A DNA stretch of 64,000 nucleotides from Papio anubis. Lineage: Eukaryota; Chordata; Mammalia; Primates; Cercopithecidae. Below are positions 47,565-59,600 of this stretch, in pieces. How positions within the stretch are numbered: position 1 is the first letter of the stretch; each line of letters begins with the position of its first letter. A model generated the notes under the pieces. The model searched no databases. It was not told where the DNA came from and saw only the letters and a list, made by a program, of their open reading frames with translations. The stretch lies in contig NC_044990.1 in assembly GCF_008728515.1 (NCBI RefSeq), positions 64,212,879-64,276,878 on the forward strand, given 5' to 3'. A program made the position numbers and the translations under genes.

Positions 47565-48160
47565 GATGGCTAATTTAGGATGAATAAGGTAGAAAAGAGA
47601 GCTTTATTGGTGATAGCAGTTTGTAAGTCAGGAAAAGAAAGTCTCCCATTGGGGGAGGGGAGGGACAGGTGGTGTGTACACCTTACAGCGTAAGTCATGT
47701 TGTAAGTTACAACTTACAACGGAGTCATATATATTCATCAGATTTGAGGGAAAAGCTATACATATGTATGAAGGAAGCTGAGCACATACACAATGGGTAA
47801 ACCTACATATGACATCTATCCGTCGTGTGCTCCCTTTGGGGTGAGGTTTTAGCAATAAAATGAAGTGGAATTTGGCTCTTTACATCAAAAGGTGAACTAC
47901 AGAACAGAAAGACAGTCTGTGCACAGTCTCTATAAGCTGGATGAAACTGACTGACAGTCTGCAGTAGCTTATCAGGTAAGAAAGTTTGTAAGGCTGTTCC
48001 TCTGTCCAGTCAGAGTTGTAGTGGTCTGGGTTGTAAAACGGATTTAGGAGAACTCTAATAGCTCCTATAGTTAAGGAATTTAGAGCAATAAGAATTTAGA
48101 AATTTGCCAACAGAGCCCTGAACCCTGGACCTGTAGAAAACTTTGTTTCCTTAGCCTTAG
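47565..48160 (-). repeat. Possible LTR, antisense
   Basis: Read on the minus strand it ends with 'caccaataaagctctctttt', an LTR-like polyadenylation region, preceded by C-rich 'cctcccctcccccaatggga'. It includes a perfect 9-bp hairpin at 47699-47720. Weak assignment. Confidence 0.35.
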
Positions 48161-49237
48161 GGTCCATCTTAGTTGATAGATACAGTGGTGTCTGTTTTGG
48201 TCTCTTAGATTGCAGAATCATCTGTATTTCATAAAACTATTCAAATCTTCCATTTTTTCCCCTTATTTAAAAATGATGGCTCTTAGGCATGTACCATGGA
48301 TACTGCATTAAGACTCTGAGGTGGACAACAAAATGGATTATTCAGAGGGGTAGGAGAAGAGCAGAAAGTGCAGGTTAGAAAGAAGAAAGTCATGGGCAAG
48401 ACCAAATGTTGACAGGAGATAGCATAGTAAAGGAAATTTAATTTAATTTTTTTTCCCATTTATCTCTCTTTATTGTAATCCATGCCATTACTTCAGAGTT
48501 ATTACTCAGATCAGTCTTAGAAAAAGGTGAAAACAGATTTTCCTTCAAAGATATGGAGATTAGGAACTGGAATAGAGAGGAGACAGAATCTTAATCAGTA
48601 GCAGAAGCAACAGTCAAAGCAGAAAAGTAAGTAAAATTCTTGTGCTCATTAACCTAAATGAAGCAGTAAAGAAAATGTGTACATTCTGACATATCTGTTG
48701 GAACAGATTGGAGTAGCACAGATTTTCATCTGCAAAAATGGCCCCATTGTACCATCTATTCATAAGTAAATCAAGCTTACAGTATTCCTTTTTGTATGTG
48801 TGTTTATTAAAAAGACATGAGTGGTCTCATAAAGTAACATCTGAATATTGATAGGTAGCCAATATTTTGAGTTTGGACTTCTGCTAAATAAATTTGCCGG
48901 GTCTGGCAGTATTCACTAGCTTGAAGTTCTGAGATAAGGTAAAGGCAGTGGAATGTCTTCTCTTTATGATGGAGTCATTGTTTTGCACAGATATTATTTC
49001 ATCCTCCTTTCTATTTACCACCACTCACCACACTATCAGTTTTATCACATAGTGGGCTAATTAGTTGCTATTTGAATTTGTACATAGCTGGCACACTGGG
49101 ATTTTTCTACACTGAGATAATTAATTGGTGTTTTTTAGATCAAATAATTTCTGTATTCAACAGAATCCAAAAGACACGACTAAAAACAACAACGAAAACA
49201 ACAAACTTCTAACAATGGTGCAATAGTGAGATGGTGA
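48161..49237. other. Unique stretch
   Basis: No recognised repeat or gene. Confidence 0.4.
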
Positions 49238-49595
49238 GTTAGTGTATTGAATTGCTAGAACAAAATACTACAAGTTGAATAGCTTATAAACAACAGGACT
49301 AACCTGATTTCTCCCAGTTTGGGAAGCTGAGAAATCCAAGATCAAGGTGCCAGCAGATTTTATGTCTGGTGAGGGCTCCACTCTTCTGGTTCATAGATGG
49401 TGCCTTCTTGCTGTGTTCTCAAAGGATGAAAAGAGGAAGGCAGTTGTTTGGGGCCTTTAAAATAAGGACACTAACCTCATTCATGAGGGCTGTACCTTGA
49501 TGACCTAATGACACCCTACCACCTAACACAACCACAAAGGTGATTAGGTTTCAACATATACATTTTAGGGGACACAAACATTTTGATCATAACAT
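49238..49595 (-). mobile_element. MLT1/MST-group MaLR LTR, antisense
   Basis: 'aaatccaagatcaaggtgcc', 'tgtctggtgagggctcc', 'cttgctgtgttctcaaagga' and 'ttaggtttcaacatatacat' are the reverse complement of the blocks in the direct-orientation copies at 36.7 kb and 6.8 kb. Confidence 0.75.
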
Positions 49596-50029
49596 ATGGC
49601 TATGGGCCTATTTGGCCTCTGGATGTCTCTCTGAAACTGTATCTCAGAGTTTTTCTCTTAACTAATTTCTTCAGCCACATCATCCTTCTTATAGTTCCTC
49701 AGTAAGAATGCTCCAATTTTTTGTACTGCTGTTTCTCTTGCGTCTGTGCACAAAACTCTTCTTCCAAATCTACATATTATTTGTATTTTTCACTTTATCC
49801 ATATTTCTGTCATCACTTAAGACAAGATTTATCTAACCATCATATGTCAAGGTTCACCTCCAATTTACTTTTATTCTCTTACCCCTTACTTTCTTAAAAG
49901 TTACAGGACTTACCATGACATGCAATGCTTATTGTCATTTGCCCCTACTAGATTCACAAGGAAAGGTATTTTTATCATATTCACTACTCCATGCTCAGTG
50001 CCTGGCACAGGTAAGTCAGTCAGCCAGTC

Positions 50030-50665
50030 AATGAGGATTCTCCAAAGAAACAGAACTAATTATGTGAAAAACATATACACACATACATATGTATACACAC
50101 ACATAGATACATATATGTGTGTGTGTGTGTGTGTACATATTCACTTCATCCTTTTTGTATATGTACAGTTGAGTTTGGAGATCCTATGTCTTGATAAGCC
50201 ACAGTAAATACTTCAGCTTTTATTCTAAGAAGGAAAGGCATTTAAATATATGTATCCTGAAAGAGAGATGAAAAAGACTGTCAGGAATTGGTTCACACAA
50301 TTATGGTGGATGACAAGTTTGTGATCTCGAGAGAAGGCTAGCAGGCTGGAAATTGAAGGAAGAAACAATGATGCAATCTTGAATCTGAAATCTGAGGGCT
50401 GGAAACTCAGGCAGGGTGACTGTGTTATAGTTTTGAGGCATAATTGCTTCTTCTATGGTAAACCATCCATAGTCTTGTCTCTCGAGGCCTTCGACTGATG
50501 AACTAAGGCGCACACACATGATGAAGAGTAAGCTGCTTTACTTAGTCTATTGATGTAAATGGTAATCACATTAAAAAATATCACAGAAACATCAGACTGG
50601 TGTTCGACCACACAACTGGGCACCATTATCTATCCAAGTTGATGCATACAATTAACCTATCCAAT
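50030..50665 (-). repeat. Ancient interspersed repeat with an internal (TG)n
   Basis: 'gaggattctccaaagaaaca', 'gaattggttcacacaattat' and 'ccaagttgatgcatacaatt' are the reverse strand of the family seen at 1.47 kb. A CA/TG simple repeat (50071-50140) has grown inside it. Confidence 0.55.
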
Positions 50666-50689
50666 AAGTATTTGATTAAGTATTGTATT

Positions 50690-51226
50690 AGTCAATATTC
50701 TCTAGAGGGGCAGAATTAATAGGATATATGTATATGTGAAGGGGAGTTTATTAGGAGAATGGACTCATATGATCACAAGGTGAAGTCCCACGATAGGCCA
50801 TCTGCAAGCTGAGGAGCAAGGAAGCCAGTTGAGTCCCAAAACCTCAAAAGTAGGGAAACCAATAGTGTAGTCTTCAGTCTGTGGCCAAAGGCCCAAGAAC
50901 CCCTGGCAAATCTCTAAGTCCAAGAGTTCAAAAGCTGAAGAACTGGGAGTCAGATGTTCCATGGCAGGAAGCATCCAGCACAGGAGAAAGATGAAGGCCA
51001 GAAGACTCAGTAGGTCTGCTCTTCCATCTTCTCTTGCCTGTTCTAGCTGTGCTGGCAGCTGATTAGATGGTACCCACCCAGATTGAGGGCGGGTCTGCCC
51101 CTCCCAGTCCACTGACTCAAATGTTGATCTCCTTTGGCAACACCCTCACAGACACACCCAGAAACAATACTTTGCATCCTTCAATCCAATCCAGCTGACA
51201 CTCAATATTATCCATCACAAGTATTT
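50690..51226 (-). repeat. Interspersed repeat related to the preceding one
   Basis: 'gtcaatattctctagagggg', 'acctcaaaagtagggaaacc', 'tagctgtgctggcagctgat', 'caacaccctcacagacacac' and a terminal 'ccagctgacactcaatatta'. The same start and end logic as 50030-50665, but with a different middle. Better preserved and more GC-rich than its flanks. Confidence 0.55.
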
Positions 51227-52625
51227 AATCTTTATGTTTAATTAATTAATGTAGTAAATGATCACTTTAGGCAAAGCCTAATCATCCTTTGGATAATATG
51301 TTTATTATGTAAATTGCCTATAATTATATGAAGATCTTACATTTTGGATATTATGATGAGCAAGCTTAGCTAAGCGATTTCAATGTCAAAACGTTTCGTT
51401 ACTTCAGATTTTGGTGGAAAAAAAGCTAAATTGTGTGTCAAGATTCCATGCAGAATTGATTTAAAAATAACTATTCTATTACTTCTATGCTTATAAATGT
51501 TACATGTAACATTATTATACATTGCATGTATACTCCTTATTTATTGCTTAAGGGAATGTAATGTTAATCTGGAGTTTAGCAACCTTGGAGGAACAAGCAG
51601 TTTGAATTTCTTTTTAATACTGTTAGTCTGAAAATTTCAATTGGACAACAAACAGCATTATTTGGTGATTACAAAAATATAAGCTTTTCTATAAGCATAT
51701 TTAAGTTAAAATTGAGGTAAAAAGTAAGGTTCATAAATTTCAAATGTAATTAAAACAAATATTTATAAATCAAGCAATTTTAGCAACATTTTGCTATTTG
51801 AAAAAAAATCTCTGACATTAACAACACTGAATAGACAACTGAAATTAAAAATAGAGATTGAAAGTATATCACAAACATTTTGGGTATGTATGCCTTTAAA
51901 AATTAATGTAGGTTTTGTGTCATATGTATTCTGATAGATATGATACAACGTGTGTCATGAGACAACCTGTATATCTCTTTTCATAAAATCACATATTTAA
52001 TAAGTCATTTGATTGATAAATATTTTTTCTAAGTATTAACTCAAATTTTGAGGTTCAAAACAAAGAAACCAACAAACAAAAACAACACTTAAGTTGGAAA
52101 CAACTAGATGTTTGAATAACTAAAAATTATTTACTATTTCACTGAAAATTATGTCATAAAGGAAAACCAAACTGGTAAAGCATTCATGGAAGTTCCTTGC
52201 AAGGAAACATAGTGGCAAATAAATAGTATGATTACTTTTCTGAATAAGGATATAAAATATTAGGTAACCACTATGATTTGGTTTTCAGTAAATTGAAATA
52301 TATGCATTTGTGTATGCATTTGGCTTGTGTGAAAATGAAAATGAAATTGAATGGGGATATTGATTTGTTCCATGATGTGTTAGGTGACCTGAGGAAAATG
52401 ACTATGATGAAAATAGTTATTCAACCTTATTATGCTGGAAAATGCTTGATAGTCGCTTTATACAGCATCTGGGAAACAACAACAACTTTAAGTTAAACCT
52501 CTTCTCTTTATTTTAACACTAATGAATTTATTACCTCCATAATAAAAATCTAAACTACTGAAAAAAATAGGATTACAGGTCCTGAGATTGCCCAACATCT
52601 CATGAATTTGAAGCTATTATAAAAC
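51227..52625. other. Unique AT-rich stretch
   Basis: No recognised repeat or gene. Confidence 0.4.
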
Positions 52626-52635
52626 ATATGGAAAG

Positions 52636-52940
52636 GGCCAGACGCGGTGGCTCACGCCTGTAATCCCAGCATTTTGGGAGGCCAAGGCGGGTGGATTACC
52701 TGAGGTTAGGAGTTCAAGACCAGCCTGGCCAACATGGTGAAACCCAGTCTCTACTAAAAATACCAAAAATTAGCTGGGCATAGTGGCCGGTGCCTGTAAT
52801 CCCAGCTACTCAGGAGGCTGAGAAAGGAGAATCTCTTGAACCCCAGAGGCGGAGGTTGCAGTGAGCCGAGATCCCACCATTGCACTCCAGCCCAGGCAAC
52901 AAAAGCGAAACTCTGTCTAAAAAAAAAAATATATATATAT
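52636..52940 (+). mobile_element. AluS-type element
   Basis: Full-length Alu ending in A tail plus (TA)n. Perfect 10-bp target duplication 'atatggaaag' at 52626-52635 and 52941-52950. Confidence 0.92.
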
Positions 52941-52950
52941 ATATGGAAAG

Positions 52951-53570
52951 GGGATAAAGAGCTTTCTTACAAGTAAGTTAGTAATATCACATTGTTACCT
53001 TACCTCCCAAAAAATGTCAACAGAAGAATACTAAAGAATACATAAAAGCACAATTAAGTCCTTCAAGGGTTTTTTATTCCATAAACAAACATCTAAACAT
53101 TGTTGTACCTTTATCCCATCATTTGACTGTTGCTAATCTAAAATACAATCTTGGCTTTGCTCTCAGACATGGCTATTACTGTAAAGGAGTGATGAGTACT
53201 TCACACTTTTATAACCAGTCTGACATAGCTTATACCACTTCTTGTTCACTTTGATGAGGCTACCTGGCAACTTGAAAGTATTAATGGAGTTGAATTACAG
53301 ATGATTCTTTTCAATTTTGATCCTCTGTTGATTATATGAGCAAAGCCATATAGAAGTGTATGCCTTAACAATATGAGTAAATATAATAATATAATGTGAT
53401 AGTAAAATGACATCCTTTAAAGTTCTTCATAATGCATGTTCTTTGTAAATATAAAAAGAAATTCCAATCTTTACCACCCTTTCTCTTATCCTTTCGTATA
53501 TAAAATACATCCTAAACTCACTATCAAGTTTAACAACTTGTATTCTTCTCGATAATTTTGGTTATATATG
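52951..53570. other. Unique stretch
   Basis: No recognised repeat or gene. Confidence 0.4.
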
Positions 53571-53580
53571 TGTTTTTTAA

Positions 53581-53879
53581 TTTTTTTTTTTTTTTTTTTG
53601 AGATGGAGTCTCACTCTGTCACCCATGCTGGAGTACAGTGAAGCAATCTCGGCTCACTGCAACCTCCACCTCCCGGGTTCAAGTGATTCTCCTGCCTCAG
53701 CCTCCTGAGTAGCTGGGATTACAGAGGCCCACCACCATGCACAGCTAATTTTTGTATTTTTAGTAGAGACGGGATTTCACTATGTTGTTCAGGCTGGTCT
53801 TGAACTCCTGACCTCGTGATCTGCCAACCTCGGCCTCTCAAAGTGCTGGGATTACAGGTGTGAGCCATGGTGCCCAGCC
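53581..53879 (-). mobile_element. AluS-type element
   Basis: Full-length reverse-oriented Alu with a 19-T tail. Target duplication not clear. Confidence 0.9.
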
Positions 53880-54097
53880 AAGTTAAATTTATTTCACACA
53901 TATTTTCAGTAATATGCTATTTTAATCAATGATGTATCACATATATTTATGTCATATATACATACTTTATTCTTTAACTATTTCAGAGTAACTGCATAGA
54001 ATGCATGTCCAGTGATTTATTTTATTCTGCTTGTGAAGAATACTTAAGTTGACTCTAGTCAGCCTAGTGGATTTTCGTGTTTTGTTTGCTTGGGATG

Positions 54098-54130
54098 TGA
54101 GTGTGTGTGTGTGTGTCTGTGTGTCTGTGT
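54098..54130. repeat. (TG)n microsatellite, interrupted
   Basis: TG dinucleotides with two TC interruptions. Confidence 0.9.
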
Positions 54131-54169
54131 ACAGTCTTGTATACACACAGAAACTGACACTTCTGGTCT

Positions 54170-54550
54170 TAAAGCTCGAAGCTTACATTTGTTTTATCTG
54201 AGTTCCTTCCTCAGTAAAGGACCCCCAGGCCTCTCAAAAAGTATCAAAGAAACTCACCAGGTCACCATCTACAGACAGTGAGACCCTAGTCCCCTCATGC
54301 ATTATGATTGCTTCCTTAGGCATCAGGAGCTCCTGTTTTCCTATACATTGTTACATTTTTTTCCCTGCTATATAAACCCCTAATTTTAGCCTGTCAGAGA
54401 GATGGATTTGAGACTAGTCTTACATCTCCTTGGCTGCAACCCCTGATTAAAGCCTTCTTCCTCGGCAATAATCATTGTCTCAGTGATTGGCTTTCTGTGG
54501 AGCAAGCAGCAGGACCTAGACCAAATCTTTGGTGTTTTGGTACCACCATG
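54170..54550 (+). mobile_element. LTR-like unit (class I ERV type), unassigned
   Basis: 'ctgctatataaacccctaat' (TATA box near 54368), 'tgtcagagagatggatttga', 'ctgattaaagccttcttcct' (polyadenylation signal), then 'gtctcagtgattggctttct'. This is the usual order of U3, R and U5 in class I retroviral LTRs. Borders are approximate; no internal region is seen. Confidence 0.55.
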
Positions 54551-55620
54551 ACCCCACACAGGTCTTCCATTTTTAGAAAGATGTTGGGAACCTAATGAAA
54601 GACAAATGAATCAATGTGTTGTGTCTTGTAACTATCTTACCTCATCCCACCTCAGAGCAGGAAACCTAGCATTCTAATGACTGAAGTAATTACCTTGTAA
54701 TAAAATCCTATTTTTAAGGGACAGATCATCAAAATTCTCTTCTATATTTTATACTAATTTTTTTACTGGTAGCATATCTGCTTTTTAGGAAGAAAATATA
54801 TTTGGGATTTTTGTTATACAGTGTTTTTCAGATATATGTGATTTCCGATGACAAGTTTTAAAAACCCAGGATACAATTTGCTTCAGTCTCCAACTGTAAT
54901 AAAAGGATTTTTTTCAGATATTGATCTAATTCTCATATAAATGAATTAAACATAAACTTATCCAAAATGTACCTGTATTTATTATTCCCTTTGAATGTAG
55001 AGCAATACTATCTTATTGGGTGAATAATTAATCTCATAATAGCATTACTTGATTTCATTCTTCTTGTTATCCTCACACCATAATTTATTAATTTGCTAAT
55101 TTGAAAGTCTTAATTGGAAAGAATCTTCACCTAGAATACTCAAATACTCAAGAAAAGAAAAAAGTGTCTTTCCTTGATTAATTCTACTAGGAATGAATAA
55201 TAAAGGCAACAGCAACAACAAAAAATAAAACATAGTAGCTAATGTAAATTGTGTACCCACAATCCTGCTAGTCACCGTCCTGAAGGATTTCCTTGTATTC
55301 ACTTACATAATCCTTGTGACAACCTTGTCATTCTTCCCATTTTATAAATGACAAATGGAGGTGTGAAGATGACATGTTAAGTGGTTTGCTAGGATCACAA
55401 ATGTAGTAAAAGGCAGAATTTGGATTCAAGATGAGTCAGGAGACTCCACATTCTTTAGTCTTAATCTAAATGAGATTGAATTTCACCATATTTATTTATA
55501 CACAAAATCTTTTAATGAAGAGTTGCACCATGTGGTACAAAACTGGACTACATTATATTCTTATTTCTATCTTGCAGATTCATAGCCTAAATTATAATTA
55601 CCCATTTCCATTTGTTATGT
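54551..55620. other. Unique stretch
   Basis: No recognised repeat or gene. Confidence 0.4.
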
Positions 55621-55622
55621 AT

Positions 55623-55770
55623 ATAGACAAGGTCTCACTCTGTTGCACAGGCTGGAGTGCAGAGATACAATCATGGCTCACTGCAGCCTCAAACTCCTGG
55701 GTTCAAGTGATCCTCCTGTCTTGGCCTCCCAAAGTGCTGGAATTATAGGCATGAGCCACTACACGCAGCC
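55623..55770 (-). mobile_element. Monomeric Alu, hybrid of left head and right tail
   Basis: Read on the minus strand it starts as a left arm ('ggctcatgcctataattcca', 'cactttgggaggccaag') and then continues as a right arm ('gtttgaggctgcagtgagcc', 'ctgcactccagcctgtgcaa'). About 148 bases; no middle A tract. Confidence 0.8.
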
Positions 55771-55788
55771 AACCCTGAGAGATATCTT

Positions 55789-56086
55789 TATTATCATTAT
55801 TTTTTGAGACGGAGCTCACTTTGTTGCCTAGGCTGGAGTGTAGTAGTATGATCTTGGCTCACTGCAACCTCTGCCTCCAGGGTTCAAGCTATTCTCCTGC
55901 CTCAGCCTCTTGAGCAGCTGGGATTACAGGAACCCACCAGCACCCCCTGTTAATTTTTGTATTTTTAATAGAGACTGGTTTCACCATGTTGGCCAGGCTG
56001 GTCTCGATCTTCTGACCTCAAATGATCGGCCTGCCTCGGACTCCCAGAGTGCTGGAATTACAGGTGTGAGCCACCACACCTGGCCT
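55789..56086 (-). mobile_element. AluS-type element
   Basis: Reverse-oriented dimeric Alu. Perfect 15-bp target duplication 'cctgagagatatctt' at 55774-55788 and 56087-56101, directly beside the monomeric Alu. Confidence 0.92.
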
Positions 56087-56101
56087 CCTGAGAGATATCT
56101 T

Positions 56102-56655
56102 AGTGGACATTTATACTTCTCAATATGCACATGAGATGCAGGATATATAAAGTAAAATAAATTTTAATTACTGATGATATTTAAAATTTTTACATTGATT
56201 TATTTCCTTTTATACTATAATTAGTAAATTTTTATTAGGTATTGTTTAGAAAATACAAAATATTAAATAAAAGAGGAAAAAACGCTTGTTATTTAACCAA
56301 CCAGAAATAATCACTTTTATAATTTCAGTTTATCACCTTCCAGATACTGTTTAGAAATAACCATTTTGAAATGATAATCATCATGGATAAACTGGTTTGT
56401 GAGATGTTTTTTCACTTTCTATTATATCATTTTTTAAATGGCATAAACATCCTTCTACAAAAATGTAATGAATGCATAGTGGGGTAGGCTTAAAACAATA
56501 TTTTGAATGCCTTAGGGATGATATCTGCCTTGCTACTCTTATCAACACATTGTTGATCAAGTGGCTAATTTCGTCACATCTGTGTCAGTGAAAACCTTGG
56601 GCTCATTTTTCTTGTAACTGTGTTGACAGGAATTTTGCGGTAGTTTCAGAAAAAC

Positions 56656-56697
<42 letters not shown>

Positions 56698-59600
56698 CTT
56701 TATATTAGAGAAAAAATATCCAAGATACAAAAATAAAATTTAGTTAAAGAATAACTACTTGGATTTTCAAAACCAAATTGAATTTTATTAGAAAATTCTC
56801 ATTTCCAGGTCAAGTTAAGGATGAGTCTTTATGATATTTGCTGGCAGTAATAATTTATGAGGAAATATAGGGATCTTTTCTGTGACTTGTGTTTTGTTAA
56901 GGAGCTCATAGAAGCCAAAAAGCGGATTGATTCCTGGAGGACTTATTATTCTCTGCCTTATGTGTGAAAGTCAAATGGTCTAAATGTTTTAAATTCCAAT
57001 ATTTCAGTTGTCTAGGATCTAGAAAATATTTCTCATATATTATTGTTGATGACAAAGCCCAAAATAAACTTTTAAAATGATTTTTGGCTCTTTTGTCTAA
57101 ATGTGAACAAAAAAATCACTTCTAAAAGTTTTTATGAATACAAGGTTGATGATATGTTCAACTTGACACATAATGAATTTCACCTTATTTTTTAAAGGAC
57201 AAGTTACTATAAGCTGTATGTTAATAGTCACTATATAAAACAGGTTTTCTCTGTAAAACCGTAATTCTGTTTGTAAGGTAAATGTTCTACATAAGGACAG
57301 GTGAATTCTAGGTTCTAATTACCATTAATATTTTGCTGGTACACCATGTATAGATAATACTGAAGATCTATATATAATTTTACACTTTAAGTTTTAACTG
57401 ATATATTCTTGAACTTCACTTTTACAATTAAGAACTGGAAATGAATCAGCTTGTATTTTTCCTCGTATTTGGACCCTGGTTAGTGGTCCTAAAAAATTAA
57501 ACAGAACTCATACAAACACCTATGATTTTGGCAGAATACACATTCTGAAAAAATTCTTTAGGTATACAGTTGAAATAAATCTGAGTCTCCTTTCTTTGTT
57601 TGTACATTATTTCATAACATCTAGAATAACCTGGTTTATTCTCTGCAGGAATAGAGAGTAGGCAACATTCTAACCCATCCCTTTATTGTTTTGATTTGAG
57701 AGTGATTTCAAAAATCAAGTAATCCTACTAGGAAATTACTGAAAGAATGCATTTGGGATTACTATTCTCAAACAAAAATCATTTACATTTTTGGCAGATG
57801 TTCTGCAACAATTAACATTCTTACAGCTAACTTTTTTCATAAGAAAAAAACTCATCTATTTCTTTAGCTATAGATTTGCCAATTATTAAAAACTTAACAA
57901 ATCAAAAGGAAATTAATGTACTTCAAATGAATTTGTTATAAGAGCCTTAATGAGATTGGCTACTGCCATGGCAGTTAATTTATAACATTTTCTTTATAAA
58001 TAGGAACACCTGCTTTGATATGCTGTGTTTATTGTTGTCTTGATTTATGGCATAGAACTCAAAGGATTCTGTTCTTCAAGAATGTCTTAGCCCCATCCAC
58101 AAATCTTTGTTTGGCCTACCCTGTGCTCTGTTTATGCACTGACATTTTTATACACTCTGCTTAATTAATTGGAGCATATGAACCTAGCATCAGTCTGCAT
58201 CACATTTGTAGTCCAGATTGTTATCAGATAACATAACCCTCAAGTCTGTGCTGCCTAATTCTTATCTAAAGTTTTATGGCAAGAAACAGTCATTTTGAAG
58301 GGATTTTTGAAGGGTGTACAGTGTAAACTATTACTCTAGATTACTTACATAATGCCCTATGATGTTCAGGTACTCTGACAGTAGTGTTACCCTGTTTGGA
58401 CTGTTTTAAGAATTGCTTTGACAAAATTGGTAATGCCATTGGCTTTCAATGAAAGACATTATGGGCAATAGCCATACAAAAATCGTTACTTTTTTATATT
58501 AAATATGTTGGTAAAGACACATTTCCATAAGATTTTATAGTGATTGATGGGTCAGAGTTCTCTGATGTCTCTTTTTAAAAAAGAGTATCACTTGAGGAAC
58601 TGAATGTTTATTTAATGGAAACTTTTGTTTCTGTTTCTCATTTTGTTTTGTGTCTTATAAACCACTTTACAAAATGTGTAGCTACTTCTAGACAGTGTAC
58701 ACTCAGCCATTTAAAATACTTTGCATAATTAAGGTCAAGATAGTTATTATTTACTTTAGATTAAATTTTCTTTAAATATAATAAAAATAAGACTTCAATT
58801 TTGTTCTTTAATCTCCGTAGAGATTACTGAAAAGCAAATCTACTTTTAATATTAAGTAAGGTAACAATGACAAATTGGAAAATGTCTGATGTATATTCCA
58901 TTTCATGCCCAATATAATCATTTTTACATTTATTTTTGTATAATTATCAATTTATCAAGTTGTAATATAGTTCATTGGTTAAATTGTTGTGATTCAGTAG
59001 GTTGCCTCAACATATATCAGATACAATTGATTAAAAAAATGTAAGAGGTTTTTTATGTTGTATTATGATACAAACGTAGAATGCTTTGATGTTGCATTCT
59101 GAGAAATAAAAAACATATAAACGATATCTATAAAATGCCAGAGAGAAAATTACCCATTAGTGATTGTAACAACCCAAACAATCTAATAACATAAAGTTAT
59201 TTTAGCTGTATACCATTAAATATCTAATATATGTGTACATTATTCTTTACCTCACATCAAATGGATTGGTTAATTCAGAAAATGTGCAATCTTGGAAACA
59301 TCAGAAAATGAGCATCTTTATGCAGTAAAATTATCTTATGCTATAAATGTCAAATACTTGCCAGGCAATTCTAGAAAACTCCTGAAACTTGTGATTTTCT
59401 TTAAATGAATTTGAAATTAAAATGGCCATTCAAATATTTTAAGGTGTAATGAGCTTCATGTAGCCTGGAACTAGTAATGACTGCTTTGTTTGATATTGTT
59501 GGACAGTGCAGTATATCAGAATAGCAACTTTTTAAGCAAATGTAAATTTAAGACTTTCAGCAAGGAAGATTTTAAAAACAATCCTTTTGATTATTTTTTC

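Noticed and set aside
49970..50020. Strong donor-like 'gcacag|gtaagt' near 50010
   Set aside because: The preceding 'gctcagtgcctggcacag' looks like a MIR-type repeat core; no acceptor or open frame is linked to it.
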